Shown here: positions 1 through 5,211 of the stretch, piece after piece
How positions within the stretch are numbered: position 1 is the first letter of the stretch
Layout: every line of letters begins with the position of its first letter
DNA from: Bacteroidales bacterium
Lineage (GTDB): Bacteria; Bacteroidota; Bacteroidia; Bacteroidales; UBA3824
NCBI GenBank assembly: GCA_016287995.1
Contig: JAEEXW010000171.1
Span: forward strand, 1-6,540
Direction of reading: 5' to 3'
Length of the DNA: 6,540 nt
The notes under the pieces: model-generated
Seen by the model: the letters and a program-made list of their open reading frames with translations, nothing else
Database searches by the model: none
Told to the model about the DNA's origin: nothing
Position numbers and translations under genes: made by a program

Positions 1-2
1 CT

Positions 3-62
3 TTTACGATATTACTGTTCATTTTTATACGAATGGACGCGTCCAGAGACGAGTTGCTGTGA
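3..62 (+). CDS. Possible 3' end of an upstream gene (partial)
   Basis: Reading from base 3 gives 19 codons and then TGA at 60-62 (ending RMDASRDELL). The first part is hydrophobic (FTILLFIFI), as at the end of a membrane protein. The stop falls just before the tRNA-Tyr promoter, which suits a gene end. The piece is too short to assign a family. An alternative is a minus-strand gene starting with the ATG whose complement lies at 20-22 and leaving to the left. The other open plus frame runs through the tRNA and is not credible as a gene. Confidence 0.25.
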   Translation, partial: FTILLFIFIRMDASRDELL

Positions 63-90
63 AAAAAACAAAAAAAAGTTGCATAAAATT

Positions 91-121
91 TTTGTTTTTC
101 AAAAAAAAAGTTTTACCTTTG
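91..121 (+). promoter_or_regulatory. Bacteroidota-type promoter of tRNA-Tyr
   Basis: TTTG at 91-94, a 19-base spacer, and TACCTTTG at 114-121 match the Bacteroidota housekeeping sigma consensus (TTTG, 19-21 bases, TAnnTTTG). The mature tRNA begins 26 bases after the -7 box, which leaves room for a short 5' leader. The core TACCTTTGCA is identical to that of the tRNA-Leu promoter further right. Confidence 0.85.
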
Positions 122-147
122 CAGCGCAATTTTGTTAGAGACTATTT

Positions 148-229
148 GGGAAGTTTCCAGAGCGGTCAAATGGGGCAGACTGTAAATCTGTTGTCTACGA
201 CTTCGGTGGTTCGAATCCATCACTTCCCA
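148..229 (+). tRNA. tRNA-Tyr (anticodon GTA)
   Basis: This folds as a class II tRNA. The acceptor stem GGGAAGT (148-154) pairs fully with ACTTCCC (222-228), and A229 is the discriminator base. The anticodon stem 175-179/187-191 encloses loop CTGTAAA with anticodon GTA at 182-184. A long variable arm (about 192-204) has a GTC/GAC stem. The T arm 205-221 has loop TTCGAAT. CCA is not encoded, since the sequence continues AC-TTATC, so the tail must be added by a nucleotidyltransferase. A promoter stands upstream and a terminator downstream, so it is probably a single-gene unit. Confidence 0.97.
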
Positions 230-247
230 CTTATCAGCAAAAATCAA

Positions 248-285
248 AACGCCGGTTCGTGTTTTTTCGAAACGGTGTTTTTTTT
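248..285 (+). terminator. Rho-independent terminator after tRNA-Tyr
   Basis: A 12-base stem, 248-259 with 268-279, has one mismatch and one G-T pair around an 8-base T-rich loop. Uninterrupted T continues from the end of the stem to base 285. It starts 19 bases after the tRNA and separates it from the chemotaxis gene. Confidence 0.85.
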
Positions 286-294
286 GTATTTAAC

Positions 295-325
295 TTTCTT
301 TTACTATTATTAGGCAAAATATTTG
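295..325 (+). promoter_or_regulatory. Weak candidate promoter of the chemotaxis receptor gene
   Basis: TTTC at 295-298, 19 bases, then AATATTTG at 318-325 is the best approach to the Bacteroidota consensus between the tRNA terminator and the ATG at 369. Each box departs from the consensus (C for G in the first, A for T in the second). A promoter is expected here because a terminator lies just upstream, but this exact site is only a suggestion. Confidence 0.25.
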
Positions 326-368
326 TGTTATTTTTTTCGTACGGTTCTATTAAAAAAACAATCTAAAT

Positions 369-2177
369 ATGGAGAATTTATTAAATCTTTTTACAAGGCG
401 GACTTTGAAAGGCAAGGTTATAATGGGTTTGTGTATGGCTGCTATCCCATTGCTGATTACTGCAATCATTATGATTGTAAAGACTACAACCGTTAATTCT
501 CATGCCAATCAATTAGCAAACAAGTATTTGGAAATTGTTAAAATGTGCGATGCCACTGACGAAACGAGTTATTTGGCTGTTCTTGAAGTGGAGGAGTATG
601 TTAGAGACCGTACAGAGCACGAACTTCAAGATAATCTTGGATATATGTCGGAAGCGGCTGCGTATTTGGATACGTTAAGGGGGCTTCTTAATGATAAAAC
701 TTTGGACGATAGTGTGCGTATTTGGTTGCGCGGGCTTGAAGGTGTCAGAAGTGATTTTCAGCAGATTTTCTTAACAGCGTGGCATGCTAACGACAAACGT
801 TTGGCTATTTGGGACGATATTCTTGCTCTAAGGGGAGAATTGATAAACAATCTTTTAACTATCAGTAACAGGGGGTATGACATCTCGGCTGTACTTGCTG
901 AAAGAGTTTCAAGGCTTATTTATAATGCTACTCCGATGGATTCTCTTGATGTTGAAGGGTATTTTGATAAATACGGTACGCAAATTTCGAGATTACTTTC
1001 ACGGCTTAGCCAAACTGCGCCTAATGCAGAAATGTCTACAATCAACTCTCAATATTCACAATTAACCGAATTGGTGAAATCATATACCGAAAATTCAGTG
1101 ATTGCTTTTACCAATATGCACACAATCAGTGATAAAAGTCTTGAAGGTTATAATTTCTGCTTTAAAATTTCGCAACTTATTTCGGGGTTGGTTGATAGTA
1201 CGGCTTTTGAAATCGACACTTCGCTGTTTTCTACGAGGTTGATGGTAATCATCGGTTTGCTGATTTCTCTGTTTGTGATTTTTATAACGGTTGCCGTTAT
1301 GCAGAAAACGTTGGTTGAACCTCTAAAAAGAGGTATCCGTGCGGCAACGGAGCTTTCGGAAGGCAATCTTAATGTTAAGATAGAAAAAATCGAAACGGAT
1401 GACGAAATCGGGATGTTGCAAAATTCGATGGCTAATTTGTCTGACAATATTAATCATATAATAAGGTCGATTTCGGAGTGTTCACAAAAGATTTCTTCGG
1501 CAAGTTTTGAGCTTAATTCGGCGAGCCGTCAGATGAGTGAAGCAGCTGACGACCAAGCCTCTTCGGCAGAGGAAGTTTCATCTTCGATGGAAGAGATTAC
1601 AGCTTCAATCGGTCAGAACGACGGAAACGCAAAAGAAACTGAGAGAATTGCCTTTAAAACTTCTCAAACGATTCAGAATTGCAGTCGTACCGCTGACAAT
1701 TCCGTTAAAGCGATGAATCTTATTGCAGAAAAAATTTCAATCATTGACGAAATTGCTTTTCAGACCAATCTTCTTGCTCTTAATGCGGCAGTTGAGGCGG
1801 CAAGAGCGGGCGAACACGGAAAAGGTTTTGCCGTGGTTGCAGCCGAGGTTAGAAAACTTGCCGAGCGCAGTGCGTTAGCAGCCAAAGAGATTGATGTTGT
1901 CAGCAAAGACGGTCAGGCGATTGCAAAAGATACGGGTGAGGCCTTTGCCTCAGTTTTGCCTGATATTGAAAGAACAGCCGTTTTGTTGAAAGAAATTGCC
2001 GCCTCTTGTTCGGAACAGGCTTTGGGCAGCAATCAGATTAACACTGCCGTTCAGCGTTTCAATCTTACAACACAGCAGTTTGCTCAATTATCTAAAAAAA
2101 TGTCGGATAACAGCGATACGCTTTCTGAACTTTCAGAAAATTTGACAGAATTAATGAAATTCTTTAAAACGGAATAG
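369..2177 (+). CDS. Methyl-accepting chemotaxis protein (transmembrane receptor)
   Basis: This is a chemoreceptor that would sense a ligand outside the inner membrane and control the CheA kinase through CheW. A first membrane helix lies at residues 17-37. An extracytoplasmic, mostly helical region of about 250 residues (38-288) follows, long enough for a helical bimodular type sensor, although no ligand family can be assigned. The second membrane helix is at 291-311. A HAMP domain (about 312-364) shows the EPL proline P318 and a DEIGML end at 345-350. The signalling domain runs from about 365 to the end. Its hairpin tip (458-501) is the highly conserved core, with FQTNLLALNAAVEAARAGE and GFAVVAAEVRKLAERS. 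The C-terminus MKFFKTE has no CheR/CheB-tethering pentapeptide. The ATG at 369 has an A-rich leader and no Shine-Dalgarno, as is usual in the phylum. No che or flagellar gene is nearby, so it is an orphan receptor here. It lies 41 bases before the next gene and may share its transcript. Confidence 0.96.
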   Translation: MENLLNLFTRRTLKGKVIMGLCMAAIPLLITAIIMIVKTTTVNSHANQLANKYLEIVKMCDATDETSYLAVLEVEEYVRDRTEHELQDNLGYMSEAAAYLDTLRGLLNDKTLDDSVRIWLRGLEGVRSDFQQIFLTAWHANDKRLAIWDDILALRGELINNLLTISNRGYDISAVLAERVSRLIYNATPMDSLDVEGYFDKYGTQISRLLSRLSQTAPNAEMSTINSQYSQLTELVKSYTENSVIAFTNMHTISDKSLEGYNFCFKISQLISGLVDSTAFEIDTSLFSTRLMVIIGLLISLFVIFITVAVMQKTLVEPLKRGIRAATELSEGNLNVKIEKIETDDEIGMLQNSMANLSDNINHIIRSISECSQKISSASFELNSASRQMSEAADDQASSAEEVSSSMEEITASIGQNDGNAKETERIAFKTSQTIQNCSRTADNSVKAMNLIAEKISIIDEIAFQTNLLALNAAVEAARAGEHGKGFAVVAAEVRKLAERSALAAKEIDVVSKDGQAIAKDTGEAFASVLPDIERTAVLLKEIAASCSEQALGSNQINTAVQRFNLTTQQFAQLSKKMSDNSDTLSELSENLTELMKFFKTE

Positions 2178-2218
2178 TTTTTTTATGCAGTATAACAATT
2201 TAAAAGAAAAATTAAATT

Positions 2219-3004
2219 ATGAAAAAAATAGTTTTAACATTTGCGTGTGCAGCATTGATGTCATTCGGGGCTTTTGCTCAAGGGGATGACGAGGATTTTG
2301 AAATACAGGAAACCTCCGGCGTTACATTCAACGGTGGTTTTGACTTTACAAGTGCGTATGTTTGGAGGGGCAACCTGATTTTGCACGGTGCTAATTTCCA
2401 ACCGTATTTGGATTTTTCTGCGGGTAATTTTACTCTCGGACTTTGTAATTGCACGGATTTTAACGGCGTGTTAAAAGAGTTTGACATTTACGCATCTTAT
2501 ACTGCTGGTCAAGTAAGTTTTACGTTGACGGATTATTTTTCGCAAGAAGACAGTTTTTCGCCCGATGCCCCGAAATATGGCAATTATAAGTCAGACGAAA
2601 CGGCACATGCCTTAGAATTTTCCGTTGACTGGGTCAGCGAGTTTGGTCTTGACGCTTCGTTCAACATTCTGTTCTACGGTGCCGACAAGAAATATTGGTT
2701 GGAAGACGATGACCCTGATGAGGCTACCAAAAACGCTTACGGAACGTATTTTGAACTCGGCTATACGGCTGATGTAAAAGGCGTTGAATTTCGTCCTTTT
2801 GCGGGAATGGTTTTCAATCCTTCTACTTGGTATGGCGACGGTACGGGTACGCACGACGGTTTCAACGTTGTTAACCTCGGCGTAAAAGTTGCAAAGGAAA
2901 TCAAAATTACTGACAATTTCCGTCTGCCGGTTTACACTGCTTTCGGTTACAATCCGCAGGCAGATGACGTAGCCGCTTTTGTAGGGTTCAACATCGGATT
3001 TTAA
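2219..3004 (+). CDS. Exported outer-membrane beta-barrel protein, function unknown
   Basis: The 261-residue product starts with a clear signal peptide (KK, hydrophobic 4-16, AFA|Q cleavage between 20 and 21). An acidic stretch (GDDEDFE) follows, then alternating polar and aromatic/hydrophobic strands to a terminal phenylalanine (FVGFNIGF), the usual end of an outer-membrane barrel. The motif TSAYVWRG (44-51) near the start of the first strands resembles the opening of TorF/Gcw_chp-like putative porins, which supports a barrel but not a substrate. Two cysteines lie close together (C76, C78). Acidic loops (for example residues 163-168) could lie at the cell surface. It follows the chemotaxis gene by 41 bases with no terminator between, and the next gene begins 4 bases after its stop, so a shared transcript is likely. 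The specific function is not known. Confidence 0.85.
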   Translation: MKKIVLTFACAALMSFGAFAQGDDEDFEIQETSGVTFNGGFDFTSAYVWRGNLILHGANFQPYLDFSAGNFTLGLCNCTDFNGVLKEFDIYASYTAGQVSFTLTDYFSQEDSFSPDAPKYGNYKSDETAHALEFSVDWVSEFGLDASFNILFYGADKKYWLEDDDPDEATKNAYGTYFELGYTADVKGVEFRPFAGMVFNPSTWYGDGTGTHDGFNVVNLGVKVAKEIKITDNFRLPVYTAFGYNPQADDVAAFVGFNIGF

Positions 3005-3008
3005 TTGT

Positions 3009-3431
3009 ATGAAGACAAGGTTTGTACTTTGTTTTTTGATTGTTCTTTTTTCGTGCAGCGTTTCCGCCCAAAGCGATGACGGCTGGTTTACGGGCAAAGC
3101 GGCTTTCGGTTATAAATTTTGTTCTTTTGACTATATTTATAACTTGGAAAACCATTTTTCGTTTGGTACGGGTTTCGGAGCAAGTGCTTACAATGGTGCA
3201 GATATTTTTTTTGATGCATCGCTCAGGATACGTCCTTTCGGGAAAAAAAGAATTATGCCCGCCTTATGGTTTTCATCCGGTTATATGACAAAAGAAAAAA
3301 CTCCGGTTTTTATGCCGGAGTTTTTTCTTGAAAGCGGCAGGCTTGCCCCCGTAAGAGCGGCTTTTGGCTTTGGCGGTATGTTTTTCGGCTCAAAGAAATA
3401 TATAAAGGCTGGAATTGCCGTGGAATTTTGA
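3009..3431 (+). CDS. Small exported beta-strand-rich protein, probable outer-membrane barrel
   Basis: The 140-residue product has a signal peptide (KTR, hydrophobic 5-14, SVSA|Q cleavage between 20 and 21). It then shows glycine- and aromatic-rich alternating strands such as FSFGTGFGASAY (50-61) and AAFGFGGMFFG (117-127), and ends in F140. This is the pattern of a small outer-membrane barrel or porin-like protein. I recognise no named family. The start ATG is 4 bases after the stop of the preceding barrel gene, so the two are almost certainly co-transcribed and may work together. An intrinsic-terminator-like hairpin lies inside the coding sequence at 3295-3326. The frame continues through it, and the downstream residues still look like barrel strands, so I treat the gene as intact. 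Overlapping open frames in this stretch are shadows. Confidence 0.78.
   Translation: MKTRFVLCFLIVLFSCSVSAQSDDGWFTGKAAFGYKFCSFDYIYNLENHFSFGTGFGASAYNGADIFFDASLRIRPFGKKRIMPALWFSSGYMTKEKTPVFMPEFFLESGRLAPVRAAFGFGGMFFGSKKYIKAGIAVEF
3295..3326 (+). terminator. Terminator-like hairpin inside the small barrel gene
   Basis: AAAAAACTCCGG (3295-3306) pairs perfectly with CCGGAGTTTTTT (3315-3326) around the 8-base loop TTTTTATG. The GC-rich core followed by six T is the form of an intrinsic terminator. It encodes residues 96-106 (around KTPVFMPEFF) in frame. Ribosomes translating the gene would normally suppress it, so it may act only when translation fails. Confidence 0.55.
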
Positions 3432-3449
3432 AAAAAGTTTCAAAAAAAG

Positions 3450-3480
3450 TTTTGTATGTTGAAAAAAATCATTATATTTG
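3450..3480 (+). promoter_or_regulatory. Bacteroidota-type promoter of the PspA-family gene
   Basis: TTTTG at 3450-3454, an 18-base spacer and TATATTTG at 3473-3480 fit the phylum consensus, with the spacer one base short of the usual 19-21. Transcription would begin near 3487 and give an AT-rich leader of about 28 bases before the ATG at 3515. No binding site for a stress regulator is evident. Confidence 0.7.
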
Positions 3481-3514
3481 GGCGGTAAATTAATAAACGC
3501 AAATTAAAATTAGT

Positions 3515-4369
3515 ATGGGAATATTTCAAAGATTATTCAGATGGGGTAAATCTGAGGTTAACGACGCTATGGACAGCCTTGAAGACCCCGTTAAAATGAC
3601 AGCCGAAGGCATCAGAGAACTTGAAAGCAAACTCGACCAAAGTATGAAATCTTTGGCAGAGGTAAAGGCAAGCGCAATTTCTGCAAAAAACGCTTTGGAA
3701 AAGGCTAAACAAGAATCTGTTGATTACGAAAACAAGGCGATGATGTTTTTGAAGGCGGCTGAAACCGGCAAAATGTCTCAGGAAGAGGCAGACAAGTTGG
3801 CTACACAGTGCCTTGAAAAGAAAAGTCAGAAGACTCAGGAGTTGCCCGTTTTGGAGGCTAACTATCGGAAATATCAAGGTGCAGCCGACAAACTTCAAGA
3901 CGCTGTTAAAACTCTGAAAACCAATATTGACAAGTGGAAATCTGAGGCTAAAATGCTTAAAGCGAGGTCAAAAGTTGCGGAGGCTACGGCTAACCTCAAC
4001 AAACAACTCTCCGGCATAGACTCTTCTGACACGATTGCGATGTTGGAAAAAATGAAAGAAAAAGTTGATCAGCAGGAGGCTTTGGCGGATTCATATCTTG
4101 AAATTGCTCAGGATAGCAACGAACGCGATATTGATAGTGCACTCAAAGCAATTGGTGGTAGTGTTCAGGCTTCGTCGGATTTAGCAGCCTTGAAAGCAAA
4201 AATGTCGGAAACAAAGGCTATTGAGTCAAAAGTTGACGAAACAAAAGCAATCAGCAACGCTTCGGTTTCGGATTTGGATGCTTTGAAACAAAAAATGGCT
4301 GAAAAAGAGCCTGTTACTAATGCTGATGAGGCTCAACGTCCTATGCAGCAAGCGGCTTCTATGGAGTAG
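3515..4369 (+). CDS. PspA/IM30 (Vipp1) family membrane-stress protein
   Basis: Proteins of this family coat the inner face of the cytoplasmic membrane as large helical assemblies and protect it when it is damaged or leaky. The 284-residue product begins MGIFQRLFRWGKSEVNDAMD, the amphipathic membrane-binding helix 0 of the family, followed by EDPVKM (23-28). Long charged coiled-coil helices run to about residue 165, including the KSEAKMLKARSKVAEA segment (142-157) typical of the family. More helix follows to about 215. The protein is longer than E. coli PspA (222 residues), with a helical tail of about 70 residues carrying two related units, SDLAALKAKMSE (221-232) and SDLDALKQKMAE (252-263). 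It has no signal peptide or membrane span. It has its own promoter, and no pspF, pspB or pspC is visible. Downstream, past a terminator, lies a membrane-anchored coiled-coil protein. Confidence 0.93.
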   Translation: MGIFQRLFRWGKSEVNDAMDSLEDPVKMTAEGIRELESKLDQSMKSLAEVKASAISAKNALEKAKQESVDYENKAMMFLKAAETGKMSQEEADKLATQCLEKKSQKTQELPVLEANYRKYQGAADKLQDAVKTLKTNIDKWKSEAKMLKARSKVAEATANLNKQLSGIDSSDTIAMLEKMKEKVDQQEALADSYLEIAQDSNERDIDSALKAIGGSVQASSDLAALKAKMSETKAIESKVDETKAISNASVSDLDALKQKMAEKEPVTNADEAQRPMQQAASME

Positions 4370-4410
4370 AGGAGTTTTTTTAATAATTGAACATAAATTT
4401 TAGTAGTTTG

Positions 4411-4449
4411 CCCATGGTGTGTAGTTAATATGCGCCGTGGGTCTTTTTT
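4411..4449 (+). terminator. Terminator (or attenuator) after the PspA-family gene
   Basis: CCCATGGTG (4411-4419) pairs with CGCCGTGGG (4433-4441), nine pairs including two G-T, around a 13-base loop. TCTTTTTT follows to 4449. It ends the PspA transcript or limits read-through into the next gene, whose start lies 14 bases after it. Confidence 0.75.
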
Positions 4450-4462
4450 GATTTTAGCGGTT

Positions 4463-4963
4463 ATGACTTTTTACGAAATTTCAAAAAAACTTGACACTGA
4501 GTATAAAACGTGGTCTTCGGAGCGTAAGGCGTGGACGGTAATTGTTTTTGTACTTTTGTTCCTTTTGTTTTTGACGGCTTTTGCGCTCGGAGTTTACACC
4601 CGTTATAAAAAAAATGCCGAAATCGAAAATTATAAAACGCTTTTGGAACAATCGAAACAGAATTATTATATCCAAACCATTGCAAATTCTAATCTTGAAA
4701 AGAAACTGCAAGATATGCTTTTGCAACTTGCAAAGATGAAAAACAACACTATCGAACTTGAAAGAATGTTTGAGGCACTTTATGAAGAGAAAGTCAGCCT
4801 TGAAGAAATACGCCGCGAAATGGAGTCGGGTTTAAAAAATACGCGTTTCCAACTTGACAAAATGCAGAACTCTGTTAATTCGTTGATTGACCAGCGCACG
4901 AAAGCGGTGATTTATTCCGAGCAAAACCTCATTTATGAGAAATCGGACACCCATGGAAAGTGA
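4463..4963 (+). CDS. Membrane-anchored coiled-coil protein, function unknown
   Basis: From the ATG at 4463 this gives 166 residues: a short charged N-terminus, one membrane helix (about 24-45, WTVIVFVLLFLLFLTAFALGV), and then a long charged helix with heptad-like spacing (about 52-145, with segments such as LEKKLQDMLLQLAKMK and LERMFEALYEEKVSLEEIRREM), ending SDTHGK. RYKK (47-50) after the membrane helix would favour the coiled coil on the cytoplasmic side, though the residues before the helix are also charged, so orientation is uncertain. An earlier in-frame ATG at 4430 lies inside the terminator hairpin, and its codons would be the stem and T-run, so I chose 4463. I recognise no family. Position after a PspA-family gene suggests a membrane partner for it, which is inference. 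No good promoter is seen between the genes, so expression may depend on read-through. Confidence 0.8.
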   Translation: MTFYEISKKLDTEYKTWSSERKAWTVIVFVLLFLLFLTAFALGVYTRYKKNAEIENYKTLLEQSKQNYYIQTIANSNLEKKLQDMLLQLAKMKNNTIELERMFEALYEEKVSLEEIRREMESGLKNTRFQLDKMQNSVNSLIDQRTKAVIYSEQNLIYEKSDTHGK

Positions 4964-5011
4964 TTGAAATTTAATCTGTTGAATTTTTTTTTGAAAAAAT
5001 ATTAAAAAAAA

Positions 5012-5043
5012 TTTGGAGAATTGGAAAAAACGCTATACCTTTG
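5012..5043 (+). promoter_or_regulatory. Bacteroidota-type promoter of tRNA-Leu
   Basis: TTTG at 5012-5015, a 20-base spacer and TACCTTTG at 5036-5043 match the phylum consensus. The mature tRNA begins 33 bases after the -7 box. Confidence 0.85.
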
Positions 5044-5076
5044 CACCGTCTTAATGAAACAAACGATACTACAACA

Positions 5077-5165
5077 GCCCTGGTGGCGGAATTGGTAGAC
5101 GCGCATGTTTGAGGGGCATGTCCACGCATTAGTGGGTGCAAGTTCAAGTCTTGTCTGGGGCACCA
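5077..5165 (+). tRNA. tRNA-Leu (anticodon GAG)
   Basis: This is a class II tRNA reading CUC and CUU. The acceptor GCCCTGG (5077-5083) pairs with CTGGGGC (5155-5161) using two G-T pairs. A5162 is the discriminator, and CCA is encoded at 5163-5165. The D arm carries the usual GGCGGAATTGGTAGAC. The anticodon stem 5104-5108/5116-5120 holds loop TTGAGGG with GAG at 5111-5113. A long variable arm follows, with a CCAC/GTGG stem (about 5122-5135). The T arm 5138-5154 has loop TTCAAGT. It has its own promoter and shares the following palindrome with the convergent gene. Confidence 0.97.
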
Positions 5166-5168
5166 ATC

Positions 5169-5206
5169 AAAAAAAGAACTCTGAAATATTTCAGAGTTCT
5201 TTTTTT
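5169..5206. terminator. Bidirectional terminator between tRNA-Leu and the convergent GH9-like gene
   Basis: A perfect inverted repeat is centred between 5187 and 5188. Its 12-base arms, GAACTCTGAAAT and ATTTCAGAGTTC, are extended by seven A on the left (5169-5175) and seven T on the right (5200-5206). Each strand therefore shows a hairpin followed by a T-run. It begins 4 bases after the tRNA CCA and lies 5 bases beyond the stop of the minus-strand gene, so it can end both transcripts. Confidence 0.92.
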
Positions 5207-5211
5207 GTCTT

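Noticed and set aside
34..45. Perfect 12-base palindrome TGGACGCGTCCA
   Set aside because: It is a single short palindrome with no T-run and no second copy; it may be chance or part of coding sequence at the left edge.
59..313. Open frame of 84 codons on the plus strand
   Set aside because: It runs through the tRNA-Tyr promoter, the tRNA itself and its terminator, so it is not a gene.
1148..1447. Minus-strand open frame of 99 codons
   Set aside because: It lies opposite the second membrane helix and HAMP domain of the chemoreceptor, so it is a shadow.
2612..3097. Minus-strand open frame of 161 codons
   Set aside because: It lies opposite two well-supported exported proteins with signal peptides and has no recognisable motifs; it is a shadow.
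3533..3898. Minus-strand open frame of 121 codons
   Set aside because: It is antisense to the conserved N-terminal half of the PspA-family gene, and its cysteine- and phenylalanine-rich content is what reversed lysine/glutamate-rich coding sequence yields.
4430..4462. Upstream in-frame ATG giving an 11-residue N-terminal extension of the coiled-coil protein
   Set aside because: These codons are the 3' arm and T-run of the terminator hairpin, and the extension (MRRGSFLILAV) would put a hydrophobic piece before an otherwise sensible N-terminus.
4981..5014. A/T-only inverted repeat after the coiled-coil gene as a terminator
   Set aside because: The possible stem contains only A-T pairs and would be unstable; long A and T runs make such pairings common in this AT-rich spacer.
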